From assembly GCF_932294415.1 (NCBI RefSeq), contig NC_065537.1:64432290-64496289 (forward strand): DNA of 64,000 bases, written 5' to 3'. The position numbers and the translations under genes were made by a program. Source of the DNA: Quercus robur. Its lineage: Eukaryota; Streptophyta; Magnoliopsida; Fagales; Fagaceae. Within the stretch, counting starts at the first letter, position 1. Every line of letters begins with the position of its first letter. The notes beneath the pieces are model-generated. The model worked only from the letters and a program-made list of their open reading frames with translations. It ran no database searches and was not told the origin of the DNA. Below are positions 1 through 12,282 of the stretch, one piece after another.

Positions 1-111
1 TCATTAACAACATAAGATTTTTCATTGATTTCATAGTCATCAATTTTCTACAACTTTTGAGATTTTCCATTGTTTGGAAATTAAATATAGAAATATGGTT
101 AAAATCTAGAA

Positions 112-624
112 AGCACAGACGCGGTTGGGAGGGTGCCACACCCGAGTCCGACACGGTTGCCCGTGCGTCGGTGTCGGTCTGAGTTTTTGTTTTTTTTTTT
201 TTTTTTTTCTCAAATTCACGCCGAATCGACTTCAATTCACGCCGAACCGAGCTGATTCGGCCAGAATCGGGACGTATCGACCATATTGGGTCGTATCGGC
301 CGGCGACCGATACGGCCGAAACATGCCGGAAACAGCCGAAACAGGCTAAAATCAGTCTTGAATCTAACCAGAAAATCCAAAATTCTCACCTCATAGGCAT
401 AGTAATGTGTTTCTTGCCTTCTTCTTTCTTTGTTTTGTGAATCAAAGCATAGTAATGTGTTTTTTAAAAATATTTTAATAGTAAAAATATATAGAAAATA
501 TAAATAAAAATATTTTTAATAATTTTTTATTCGCCGAGTCCCGCCGCACCCGCACCCTACTTTTTCAAAAATTACCGAGTCCCGCACCCGCACCCGCACC
601 CGAGTCCTGAAACGCACCCGTGCT
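112..624. mobile_element. GC-rich MITE-like element with CACCCG minisatellite
   Basis: A GC-rich island in AT-rich DNA. The ends form an imperfect inverted repeat: AGCACAGACGCG at 112-123 against the reverse complement of CGCACCCGTGCT at 613-624 (10 of 12 match). The right part (about 530-620) carries repeated cgcacc/cgagtcc blocks. I see no clear target-site duplication and no transposase frame. The short open frame at 125-349 runs across a poly-T tract and looks spurious. Interpreted as a non-autonomous DNA transposon. Confidence 0.45.
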
Positions 625-878
625 ACATAGTTTAAAATTGAAACCCTTAGACCTCCTTATATACAATTGAATGCTTAGAAGCTTTTTTTTTTTTAATACA
701 AGAATTAGTTTATAAATTAATTTATTCTTAAAATATTTTTGGTCAAATATGCATTATTAAAAAAATTTAATTTTTATAATTTTGAGCTTTTTTTAAGTTG
801 GTTGGCATCCAGTTTAAGTAGTACCTTTTGGTTTTGTCACAAGTTTCATAATATTTTTTCTGTTAACATGTGATTTTT

Positions 879-989
879 TTTTTTTTTTTGATAATTTGAT
901 AGTTGGGTGGGAGAATTTGAATCTTAAATATTTTTTTAATTGGAAATACTAAAATGTGTCAATTAAATTACAAGGCTATTGGCAATAAA
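879..989 (-). mobile_element. tRNA-derived SINE with 11-bp TSD
   Basis: On the minus strand the element has a degenerate A box (near TTGTAATTTAATTGAC), a B-box-like AGATTCAAATTC and an A-rich 3' tail (poly-T at 871-889 on +). It is flanked by the identical 11-bp repeat ATGTGATTTTT at 868-878 and 990-1000, which is the expected target-site duplication. Related copies lie at 29336-29431 and 41448-41552. Confidence 0.6.
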
Positions 990-1157
990 ATGTGATTTTT
1001 ACAAAAAATAAAGTATTCTCATAATACTGCATGCATTTCTTTCAAACGAACATGTGAGATAGTATGATTCAATAGCTAAAATATATTTGTTCAATATATG
1101 CACTTATTTTAAAAGTTTTAAAATAACTTATTAGTTCAAAAAATATGATAAACAAGT

Positions 1158-1237
1158 CATAGATAAAAACCTATGAATAGTAACTTCAATATATAACTAT
1201 ATATATTGAAGTTACTATTCATAGGTTTTTATCTATG
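1158..1237. repeat. Near-perfect 80-bp hairpin (38-bp arms)
   Basis: The left arm (1158-1195) is the exact reverse complement of the right arm (1200-1237), separated by the 4 nt acta. The arms begin and end with catag/ctatg. There is no surrounding coding sequence. If transcribed it would give a long stem-loop; it may be a MITE made almost only of its inverted repeats. Confidence 0.85.
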
Positions 1238-1239
1238 GA

Positions 1240-2985
1240 GAAGAAAACATATAGGAAAAAATGGTTTATTGAATATTATGATGTGATATTTAATTTTGAA
1301 TAAAGTTAGTAGAATAAAAAAATTTAGTCCTCATAGCAAAAAAAAAAATTATATATATGGTATTAACTCTACACTAAAGGATTTTTTTTTTTTTTTTTAA
1401 ATTACTGTGAGTTATTTTAAAAGGTTTACTTTTGATGGATATAGATTATAACTTAATTTAGTGACTTTTTTTTCATAAAATAATGTCCTTTAATTTGGTT
1501 ATTGTTATGAGCTTCCAAAATAGTTTATGACGTAATAAGTAGATAAATTTTAGCAAAAATCATCTACAGAATCATATCCAATATCTATGATCAACAACAA
1601 ATTTATTTTGCAATTAACATCCTATTTTAAGATTTATTTAAAATTTATGTCAATCATACAAAATTTGTCCTAAAAGTAACAAATAACTGAACTAGTTGAC
1701 GTGAGTTTAAAATAATGAGAACAAATAACTATAAACTATATTATACAACATTTCACTAGAATTTTTTTTTTTTTTTTTTTATAACATAGAAAAGTTTTAT
1801 TTAAATACTTAAAAATTGTGACTTTTCATAGAGTTCGATAGATTATAAATTAAAGTGATTTTTTTCTTCAAAAAAAACGTCCCATGGTAAGTGTAGTTAC
1901 ATGCCTCCAAACAGTTAATATGTAAATATTGAGTATTTCTTTTAGCAAAAGTATTATAAACTTGCAAGGCAAAAGTCAGGTTTATTTAGGTGCACAAAAG
2001 GATTTAAAGAATATCATGAAAACTAGGCCAAATGGTAACAGGAAAAACAAAACCTTACATTAATCTTTCTCGAGCAGGCCTCGAGCAACGGACAAGTGAA
2101 GTCTCATGTTGATTTAATGTTTCGCTTGAGCAAGACTCTTTTTGTCATCGAATTGGTCAACCTAAAATCTAAACAAAATTCTCATTTGGTAATTTCGCGA
2201 CAAAACATCCTAATGCAAACTCAAGTAATAATATATAAGCTCAAGTACCCACAAATAAAAGCAAGAACAAACACATTAAATGCATAGAGAAGAAAACATG
2301 TATAGAAACACAGGTTATAAAATCCAGTAGCTTACATAATCTTGAGTAGAAGTTCACAAAGAACATGGTACATAAACTACTACTCTCATTATCAGAAAAC
2401 AAACGCGTGCACACACACATATGGTTTACTTCCCCCTAATTTTGAGCTATCTAAGGATAAAACCACTCCTCATTCTGCCACAAAATGACAAAGGGTAAAT
2501 TTAATTATGTAACAAGGCATGGCAGGAGAAGGTGAGACACTCTAAAACTTCAATGCAGGAGGCCAAACAAGGGAGCGTGAACCTAAGGTGCCTAAAAAGT
2601 GAGAGAGTATTTGATGAAGCACATTCCAAGCAAGTGTAACATGCTTAATTATGAGTTATGACCATGTCATTTTATAAGACAACAAGTAACTTACTGCGTG
2701 AAATCAAGAAATAAAGCTTGAGGATGATGTAAGTGAGCATGAACTAAATGCTTCAATGAATCAATGGTGATTTGAGAAGTCATTTTGTGGCAATGTTGTG
2801 ATAGAGAGTTAGTGAGCAAACTCAAGACCTTAATTTTGTGATGGGATAAGGCAGAATATGTGACCATATAAAGTGAAGCATGTGATGAATACGTCTAATT
2901 ACCTCAAACTCTCGTATACTCTAGCATCTAAAGAGTTACTTAATACATACTCCCCTTAACTACAAGAAAACTCACGTACAATCGG
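1240..2985. other. AT-rich intergenic stretch, no gene recognised
   Basis: Low-complexity AT-rich DNA with poly-T runs at about 1381-1398 and 1763-1780. The open frame at 2096-2287 has no recognisable domain and no supporting splice or promoter context. The region 2300-2960 resembles decayed LTR-like sequence but has no readable border. Confidence 0.5.
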
Positions 2986-3041
2986 CCCCCGCGGGCGGGG
3001 GCGGGGGCGGGGGCGGGGGGGTGGGGTGGGGTGGGGGCTGG
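2986..3041 (+). repeat. G-rich tract, potential G-quadruplex
   Basis: About 50 nt of consecutive gggc/ggggt units on the + strand, giving more than six runs of three or more guanines with 1-nt spacers. This fits the sequence pattern for an intramolecular G-quadruplex. It stands in AT-rich DNA just after actacaagaaaac, which resembles the tip of CACTA-type transposons, so it may be subterminal repeat of a decayed element. Confidence 0.7.
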
Positions 3042-3170
3042 TGGCCCCTTGACTTTTTAAAATCCTCCCTCCCTCCCTCTTGTGTTTTTGGAAAAAATAT
3101 AATTTTAATTTTGGACATGAAATTTAAATATTGCCCCCCTAGATTTTTACTAAAAACGTGTAATACAATT

Positions 3171-4490
3171 CAGTGGCAGCTCTAGAAATTTGTTTTAGGA
3201 TGGTCATTAAGAAACTTTAATTAATAAAAATAAAACTTGAATATATTGACATAAAAAAAAGCTCAAATACATAAAGTTTTAAAATTTCCTATGAGTTTTT
3301 CATATTTTGAAATTGTTGTATGATAGCTTTATTATTAATGTTATTAACTATATTTTTTTCAATATACACAACAAACTAATTATTAAACTACTGATCTTCC
3401 ATTCAATTGCCAACATCTTCCTATTAAAAAAAAACCAACATCTAGCCTAAATAAGTAACAATATAAACAAAATGCATCATTATTTTTTATGATATATATA
3501 TTCCTACCAATATTTTGTATTTTTTAAACTAATCAAGATTTAATCAATGCACTGCTTCACTAATTTCCTTTTTAGGGAAATCATGGCTAAAACCTCTTTG
3601 TAAATATGCTCTTTTAATTTTTCCTTGATCATTAGGATAAAAAGATGAGACCTTTTCTCATAGCCATAGCGTAGGATTTGAAAGAAGATTATTCAAATAA
3701 ATACGAATTTGCTTAGAAGATGAATTTTGCAATAAAAGTGATTTCTTTATAAGAATTTTGTCCATAGTGTAAACAAAAGAATAAAGGGTAAACTAGAAGT
3801 TCATTTAACATATTCAACTTAGGCATTAAATCATTACATTCATGTTCGATAAATCCAATAAATTTAGTGCATATGCTTATGTACAAGATGTATAACATAA
3901 ATCCAATAAATTAAGCTAAAGACAAAAGCAAGCATTAACCAACTAGCTATTGAAAAATATGCGATTTTAAAAAAAAAATAGCAATTTTAAAATATATCTT
4001 TTGAAAAAAAAAATTAAAATATCACAATTAAACATTAGATTTAGGCTTTTAGGCTAATTTGTTTGTTTGGATAATTTTTGAAAAATGCTACGTCCATAAC
4101 ATTTTCACAACAAATTCAAGGTAGCAATTGTCACTGGTTCTAATTTACATATCACTGAAATTTTTTTTTTTTTGTCGACTGATAACAATTTGCCACTTAA
4201 AATTTGTTGTAAAGGTGTTGTGGAAATATTGTAAACATAGCATTTCTCGCAAATTTTTTATTCAATTTTCAATTGACCAAAATTTTGGAGAGGTCAAATT
4301 TTATTTTTAACGGGCATAAATTTTTATTTAAAATGTTCACGTTTATTTTTAGGGTGGTCAAGTTTTTTTTCTAGGGTGGTTAACAACACACGTTAATTTA
4401 AAATTCTTTGTTTTTTAAAGGTATAAAAATTATTTTTTCCAACTTTAGGGTGGTCCTGTGACCACCCTAAAGTATACATAGCGCCGCCCC
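3171..4490. mobile_element. Decayed interspersed element with CAGTGGC end
   Basis: It starts with CAGTGGCAGCTCTAG and ends near cataGCGCCGCCCC, an imperfect inverted match of a type common at ends of plant non-autonomous DNA elements. Several gggtggtc motifs occur near the right end (4350-4460). A second element (4080-4248) is nested inside. The right end of this element is carried into the tandem array that follows. No coding capacity was seen. Confidence 0.35.
4080..4248. mobile_element. hAT-like MITE, 'AAATGCTA' family
   Basis: Inverted ends: aaaaatgctacgtcc at the left, and gtaaacatagcatttctc at the right. It is the same family as the clearer copies at 37361-37543 and 60734-60923, which carry 8-bp target-site duplications. 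The arms run through acaacaaatt and aatttgttgt, so most of the element can fold as a hairpin. Confidence 0.55.
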
Positions 4491-6989
4491 TTTTGCAATT
4501 ATATAGTTGACTAATGCACTTTTGATCCCTCTAATTATTTTTAATTATGTTTTATTTTTATTAAATTAACTTGTATATTTTTATTTTTAGATATGTCAAG
4601 ACTTACTCTCTTCCCTCCCCCCACCCCCCAAAAAAAAGACTTACTTGATGCTATTATTATTTTTAAGTAAGAAAATATCATGTGTTAAGTCAAAATTACA
4701 AACATTCTTCATGTAGAAGCAATAAATAAATATAATATATTTATAAAAAAAATATAATAAATATATACACACAATATTTTTGTTATTCTTTGGATATATA
4801 TATATATATATATATATTGACCCCTGAAAAAATTTGCAGACTCCACTACTTTTTTTTTTTTTTTGGTTGAAAAGACTCCACTACTATACAATATGTTTAT
4901 GGTAATGAATATTACCCCAAAAAAAATAAAAAATAAAAAATTTCACGTTGCTACAATGCACATGTAAATATACAAGTTAGAAAGCTTCTCTAGAGGCATT
5001 AGACTCACCCATTCTATAGTTGTTGAGTTTTGACTGTGTTTGATTGGGGGATAATAGGGAGAATGGAAAACAAAAGGAGGAACATAGGGTGGAAAAGAGT
5101 GCTTTCCACTGTTTGGTAAAAGAAGGAAAATGCTGAGGATGGAAAACCTGGGAGAAAATTTTCTCTCCCGGGCCCACAATTTACATCCTCCCAAATCGGG
5201 AGGAAAATTGTGGAGAGAAAAGTGCTCTCACTGTGGAATTACACAAATGCCCTCTCCTACCTACCCTCTTCACAAACACAAGGGCTATTCTGGAATCAAG
5301 TAAAAAAAAAAAAAAAAAACAGAGAGCGAGAGCTAGAGAAAAAAAAGAGAGAATGAGAGCACTAGCTGGAACGTTCTTGAATGAGGGAGGAAAAGAAGGG
5401 AGATAAAGAGATAAGGACAAACGTGTATGAAGAAAAAAAAAAAAAAAAAAAAAACCCAGAGAGCGGGAGCTGGAGAAAAAAAAAAAAAAAAAAGAGAATG
5501 AGAGCACTTCTTGAATAAGGGAGAAAAAGAAAGAAAAGAAGGGGGAGATAAAGAGATAAGGACAAAAATGTATGGAGGAAAAAAAATAAAACAAAACACC
5601 GTTTGGATGAAATGAAATTAGAGAAAGGAGAAATAATATAAAGAATAAAAAATTCTAATTGAGAAATGTTACTACAATATTTTCAGAATAAATTTTAAGT
5701 AACAGATTGTTGTGAAAGTATTGCGAAAAATCTTGTAGACGTAACATTTCTCATTGAAAAATATAATTGTTGGTAAATTTTATATTATTTAATGAGTATA
5801 AATAAATCTATTTCTTACCTATTATGTAATAAGGGTATAATAGTCAATTTATATAAATTACAGTTTCTATCCTCCCACTTTTCTTTTCAACCAAACAAAA
5901 AAGTTTTCCACCTTCCCACTTTTCCATCCCTCCAACCAAACACACACGAGGGAAAACTAAAATTTTCCATCATTTCACAATTTTTCATCATTTCACTTTT
6001 TCACTAAACCAACCAAACGGACCCTTGGGGTCGACGTGATGGCCTTGCACTTGCAAGAACCCTCAACATCTGCAAGCAACTCATTGAAATTGATGCACAA
6101 TCTGTTGTTAACATTATTACATCCCACTATAAATTGCTAGATGCAACATCCATGTGGTGCTTTAAATTATTGACTACAGGTCCATTATCCAACACTTTGA
6201 GAAAGCTCACATCAGTCACACCCACTGCAAAGGGAATCATTGCTTGAATCTTTGGCCAAGGAAGGGAACTCTTCTATTGCATTCTTAAACCTTTTGTATT
6301 GCATTCTTAAACAACCCCCCCCCCCCCCACAAAAAAAAAAAACTTTGCACAAGCTTATAGCTTTATTTATCCTAAATGTTGTACTACTTAATTATCTTTA
6401 ATTTAGGGTCTATTTGAATATCGTTTATTACTGAAAATTGAAAACTTATTGTTGAAAACATTGTAGCAAAATAATTTTTAAAAGTGTAAATAGTACCGTG
6501 GGACTCAATTTTAAAGTTACATTTATCAGATTCCGTACTTGCAGGTCCGAGAATAGTGCACGGGACCTAGAGAAATGCATACATAGACACAAAAAAATTA
6601 GTACGCAAATGCACACTTTTAATTCCTCTTTCACCAAAAAGAAAGAAAAAATATTCCCCTTTTATTTTCTCTCCCCTTTGTTGGCTAACACTCTCTTGCT
6701 TGGGTTTAACCTTTTTTTTTTTTTTTTTTTTAACCTTTTGTTGCTAATGTGTTTATAAAATAATATTTTATCAATATGATGGAATGCAAAATAAAAAATG
6801 AGATGTACAGTATGTTGCAAAAGTGATTATGTAAAATAGACAAAGTGACTCTTTGATAATATTGTTTTTGACATTTCCGAATGGAAATGCTCTCAAAGAT
6901 TAAATCATTCATAAGTTAAAATTTTAGGGACCATTTGACCAAAATTTAATCTTTCTCTTCTATACAATTTTAACAAGTATACATTAAAC
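4385..6989. repeat. Tandem array unit 1 (2605 bp)
   Basis: First of three head-to-tail copies. Each begins with aacacac followed by ttaatttaaaattctttg and ends with the text acattaaac. Inside, in order: the tail of the gggtggtc element, an AT microsatellite (4795-4816), a poly-A/purine-rich block with long poly-T on the minus strand (5300-5590), an 'AAATGCTA' MITE derivative (about 5664-5757), a reverse-transcriptase RNase H fragment (6035-6247), a poly-C run (6307-6318) and a second MITE (about 6405-6625). The many short open frames on the minus strand come from the poly-T blocks. Confidence 0.9.
6035..6247 (+). pseudogene. RNase H-like (RVT_3) fragment of a retroelement, array copy 1
   Basis: A 71-codon open stretch begins R-D-G-L-A-L-A-R, continues L-I-E-I-D-A-Q-S-V-V-N-I-I and ends in TGA. 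This matches the core of the plant RNase H-like domain found in non-LTR retroelement proteins (a DGL..A, then a helix, then an (E)xD xx.VV strand). The N-terminal strand and catalytic start are missing because upstream sequence is MITE-like. No start codon in context, so treated as a relic. The domain match is from memory. Confidence 0.55.
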
Positions 6990-7382
6990 AACACACATTA
7001 ATTTAAAATTCTTTGTTTTTTAAAGGTATAAAAATTATTTTTTCCAAGTTCAGGGTGGTCCTGTGACCACCCTAAAGTATACATAGCACCACCCCTGATG
7101 CAATTATATAGTTGACTAATGCACTTTTGTTCCCCCTAATTATTTTTAATTATGTTTTATTTTTATTAAATTAACTTGTATATTTTTATTTTTAGATATG
7201 TCAAGACTTATTCTCTTCCCTCCCCCCCACCCCAAAAAAAAAAAAAAAAAGACTCTTGATGCTATTAGTATTTTTAAGTAAGAAAATATCATGTGTTAAG
7301 TCAAAATTACAAACATTCTTCATGTAGAAGCAATAAATAAATATAATACATATATACACACACAATATTTGTGTTATTCTTT

Positions 7383-7420
<38 letters not shown>

Positions 7421-9295
7421 ACCCTTGAAAAAATTTCCAGACTCCATTACCTTTTTTTTTTTTTTTGGTTGAAAAGACTCCACTACTGTACAATATGTTC
7501 ATGGTAATGAATATTACCCAAAAAAAAAAAAAAAAAAAAATTCGCGTTGCTACAATGCACATGTAAATATACAAGTTAGAAAGCTTCTCTAGAAGCATTA
7601 GACTCACCCATTCTATAGTTGTTGAGTTTGAACTGTGTTTGGTTGGGGGATAATAGGGAGGATGAAAAACAAAAGGAGGAACATAGGGTGGAAAACAGTG
7701 TTTTCCACTGTTTGGCAAAATAAGGAAAATGCTGAGGATGGAAAACCTAAGAGAAAATTTTCTCTCCCGGGCCCACAATTTACATCCTCCCAAATCGGGA
7801 GGAAAATTATGGAGAGAAAAGTGCTCTCACTGTGGAATTACACAAATGCCCTCTCCTACCTACCCTCTTCACAAACACAAGGGCTATTCTGGAATCAAGT
7901 AAAAAAAAAAAAAAAACAGAGAGCGAGAGCTAGAGAAAAAAAAGAGAGAATGAGAGCACTAGCTGGAACGTTCTTGAATGAGGGAGGAAAAGAAGGGAGA
8001 TAAAGAGATAAGGACAAACATGTATGAAGAAAAAAAAAAAAAAACCCCAGAGAGCGGGAGCTGGAGAAAAAAAAAAAAGAGAATGAGAGCACTTCTTGAA
8101 TAAGGGAGAGAAAGAAAGAAAAGAAGGGGGAGATAAAGAGATAAGGACAAAAATGTAAGGAGGAAAAAAAATAAAACAAAACACCGTTTGGATGAAATGA
8201 AATTAGAGAAAGGAGAAATAATATAAAGAATAAAAAATTCTAATTGAGAAATGTTACTACAATATTTTCAGAATAAATTTTAAGTAACAGATTGTTGTGA
8301 AAGTATTGCGAAAAATCTAGTAGACGTAACACTTCTCATTGAAAAATATAATTGTTGGTAAATTTTATATTATTTAATGAGTATAAATAAATCTATTTCT
8401 TACCTATTATGTAATAAGAGTATAATAGTCAATTTATATAAATTACAGTTTCTATCCTCCCACTTTTCTTTTCAACCAAACAAAAGAGTTTTCCACCTTC
8501 CCACTTTTCCATCCCTCCAACCAAACACACATGAGGGAAAACTAAATATTTTCCATCATTTCACAATTTTTCATCATTTCACTTTTTCACTAAACCAACC
8601 AAACGGACCCTTAGGGTCGACGTGATGGCCTTGCACTTGCAAGAACCCTCAACATCTGCAAGCAACTCATTGAAATTGATGCACAATCTGTTGTTAACAT
8701 TATTACATCCCACTATAAATTGCTAGATGCAACATCCATGTGGTGCTTTAAATTATTGACTACAGGTCCATTATCCAACACTTTGAGAAAGCTCACATCA
8801 GTCACACCCACTGCAAAGGGAATCATTGCTTGAATCTTTGGCCAAGGAAGGGAACTCTTCTATTGCATTCTTAAACCTTTTGTATTGCATTCTTAAACAA
8901 CCCCCCCCCCCCCCCCACCAAAAAAAAACTTTGCACAAGCTTATAGCTTTATTTATCCTAAATGTTGTACTACTTAATTATCTTTAATTTAGGGTCTATT
9001 TGAATATTGTTTATTACTGAAAATTGAAAACTTATTGTTGAAAACATTGTAGCAAAATAATTTTTAAAAGTGTAAATAGTACCGTGGGACTCAATTTTAA
9101 AGTTACATTTATCAGATTCCGTACTTGCAGGTCCGAGAATAGTGCACGGGACCTAGAGAAATGCATACATAGACACAAAAAAATTAGTACGCAAATGCAC
9201 ACTTTTAATTCCTCTTTCACCAAAAAGAAAGAAAAAATATTCCCCTTTTATTTTCTCTCCCCTTTGTTGGCTAACACTCTCTTGCTTGGGTTTAA

Positions 9296-9330
<35 letters not shown>

Positions 9331-9584
9331 TTTTGTTGCTAATGTGTTTATAAAATAATATTTTATCAATATGATGGAATGCAAAATAAAAAATGAGATG
9401 TACAGTATGTTGCAAAAGTGATTATGTAAAATAGACAAAGTGACTCTTTGATAATATTGTTTTTGACATTTCCGAATGGAAATGCTCTCAAAGATTAAAT
9501 CATTCATAAGTTAAAATTTTAGGGACCATTTGACCAAAATTTAATCTTTCTCTTCTATACAATTTTAACAAGTATACATTAAAC
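6990..9584. repeat. Tandem array unit 2 (2595 bp, chimeric)
   Basis: Middle copy. Its left part carries the diagnostic bases of unit 3 (for example agcaccacccctgatgc, tccattacc, aaaacctaaga, aattatgg at 7807). From 7857 on it carries those of unit 1 (ctctcctacc, gagggaggaaaagaaggg, aaagggaatc, ccgtgggactc). The switch falls within 7810-7856. Internal elements are as in unit 1, with the RNase H fragment at 8621-8833. Confidence 0.9.
8621..8833 (+). pseudogene. RNase H-like fragment, array copy 2
   Basis: Same 71-codon fragment and same TGA stop as in copy 1, essentially identical at the nucleotide level. It was multiplied as passenger sequence of the tandem array, not by its own transposition. 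Confidence 0.55.
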
Positions 9585-10618
9585 AACACACATTAATTTA
9601 AAATTCTTTGTTTTTTTAAAGGTATAAAAATTATTTTTTCCAAGTTCAGGGTGGTCCTGTGACCACCCTAAAGTATACATAGCACCACCCCTGATGCAAT
9701 TATATAGTTGACTAATGCACTTTTGTTCCCCCTAATTATTTTTAATTATGTTTTATTTTTATTAAATTAACTTGTATATTTTTATTTTTAGATATGTCAA
9801 GACTTACTCTCTTCCCTCCCCCCCACCCCAAAAAAAAAAAAAAAGACTCTTGATGCTATTATTATTTTTAAGTAAGAAAATATCATGTGTTAAGTCAAAA
9901 TTACAAACATTCTTCATGTAGAAGCAATAAATAAATATAATACATATATACACACACAATATTTGTGTTATTCTTTGGATATATATATATATATATTGAC
10001 CCTTGAAAAAATTTCCAGACTCCATTACCTTTTTTTTTTTTTTTGGTTGAAAAGACTCCACTACTGTACAATATGTTCATGGTAATGAATATTACCCCAA
10101 AAAAAAAAAAAAAAAAAAAATTAGCGTTGCTACAATGCACATGTAAATATACAAGTTAGAAAGCTTCTCTAGAAGCATTAGACTCACCCATTCTATAGTT
10201 GTTGAGTATTGACTGTGTTTGGTTGGGGGATAATAGGGAGGATGAAAAACAAAAGGAGGAACATAGAGTGGAAAACAGTGTTTTCCACTGTTTGGCAAAA
10301 TAAGGAAAATGCTGAGGATGGAAAACCTAAGAGAAAATTTTCTCTCCCGGGCCCACAATTTACATCCTCCCAAATCGGGAGGAAAATTATGGAGAGAAAA
10401 GTGCTCTCACTGTGGAATTACACAAATGCCCTCTCCCACCTACCCTCTTCACAAACACAAGGGCTATTCTGGAATCAAGTAACAAAAAAAAAAAAAACAG
10501 AGAGCGAGAGCTAGAGAAAAAAAAAAGAGAGAATGAGAGCACTAGCTGGAACGTTCTTGAATTAGGGAGAAAAAGAAAGAAAAGAAGGGAGATAAAGAGA
10601 TAAGGACAAACGTGTATG

Positions 10619-10660
<42 letters not shown>

Positions 10661-12282
10661 AGAGAGCAAGAGCTGGAGAAAAAAAAAAAAAAAAAAAAAA
10701 AAAAGAGAGAATGAGAGCACTTCTTGAATGAGGGAGAAAAAGAAAGAAAAGAAGGGGGAGATAAAGAGATAAGGACAATCGTGTATGGAGGAAGAAAAAA
10801 AAATAAAACAAAACAACGTATGGATGAAATGAAATGAGAGAAAGGAGAAATAATATAAAGAATAAAAAATTCTAATTGAGAAATGTTACCATAATATTTT
10901 CACAATAAATTTTAAGTAACAGATTGTTGTGAAAGTAACAACTTTCCACATAAATTTTGTTGTGAAAGTATTGCGAAAAATGTTGTGGACGTAACACTTC
11001 TCATTGAAAAATATAATTGTTGGTAAATTTTATATTATTTAATGAGTATAAATAAATCTATTTCTTACCTATTATGTAATTAGGGTATAATAGCCAGTTT
11101 ATATAAATTACATTTTCTATTTTCCTACTTTTCTTTTCAACCATACAAAAGAGTAATCCACCCTCCCACTTTTCCATCTCTCCAACCAAACACACACGAG
11201 GGAAAACTAAATATTTTCCATCCTCTTACTTTTCCATCCTCCCACAATTTTTCATTCTTTCACTTTTCCATTAAACCAACTAAACGGACCCTTAGGGTCG
11301 ATGTGATGGCCTTGCCCTTGCAAGAACCCTCAACATCTACAAGCAACTCATTGAAATTGATGCACAATCTATTGTTAACATTATTACATCCCACTATAAT
11401 TTGCTAGATGCAACATCCATGTGGTGCTTTAAATTATTGACTACAGGTCCATTATCCAACACTTTGAGAAAGCTCACATCAGTCACACCCACTGCAAATG
11501 GAATCATTGCTTGAATCTTTGGCCAAGGAAGGGAACTCTTCTATTACATTCTTAAACCTTTTGTATTGCATTCTTAAACCACACCACCCCCCCCCCCCCC
11601 CACAACAACAAAAAAAAAAAAAAAAAAAAAACTTTTGCACAAGCTTATAGCTTTATTTATCCTAAATGTTGTACTACTTAATTATCTTTAATTTAGGGTC
11701 TATTTGAATATCATTTATTGCTGAAAATTGAAAATTTATTGTTGAAAACATTGTAGCAGAATAATTTTTAAAAGTGTAAATAATGCCGTGGAACCCAATT
11801 TTAAAGTTACATTTGTTAGATTCCGTACTTGCGGGTCCGAGAATAGTGCACAGGACCCAGAGAAATGCAAACATTGACATAAAAAAATCAGTACACAAAC
11901 GCACACTTTTAATTCCTCTTTCACCAAAAAGAAAGAAAAAATATTCCCCTTTTATTCTCTCTCCCCTTTGCTGGCTAACACTCTCTTGCTTGGGTTTAAC
12001 TTTTTTTTTTTAAATTTATTTTTACCTTTTGTTGCTAATGTGTTTATAAAATAATATTTTATTAATATGATGGAATGCAAAATAAAAAAAATGAGATGTA
12101 CAGTATGTTGTAAAAGTGATTATATAAAATAGAAAAAGTGACTCTTTGATGATATTGTTTTTGACATTTCCGAATGGAAATGCTCTCAAAGATTAAATCA
12201 TTCATAAGTTAAAATTTTAGGGACCATTTGACCAAAATTTAATCTTTCTCTTCTATACAATTTTAACAAATATACATTAAAC
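9585..12282. repeat. Tandem array unit 3 (2698 bp)
   Basis: Third copy, ending in acattaaac at 12282, after which the sequence becomes unique. Its left part is nearly identical to unit 2. Its right part is clearly more diverged from units 1 and 2, with extra poly-A (10621-10658, 10680-10704) and an added 38-bp stretch near 10935-10972. It carries the RNase H fragment at 11302-11514 and the MITE at about 11695-11915. Confidence 0.9.
11302..11514 (+). pseudogene. RNase H-like fragment, array copy 3
   Basis: Third copy, with a first-codon change (CGT to TGT) and a few further substitutions, still open to the shared TGA. Retention of the frame in all three units probably reflects recent duplication rather than selection. 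Confidence 0.5.

Noticed and set aside
5181..10816. Many Phe/Ser-rich open frames on the minus strand inside the tandem array
   Set aside because: They are translations of long poly-A/purine tracts read on the other strand, vary with tract length between units and have no domain or start context.
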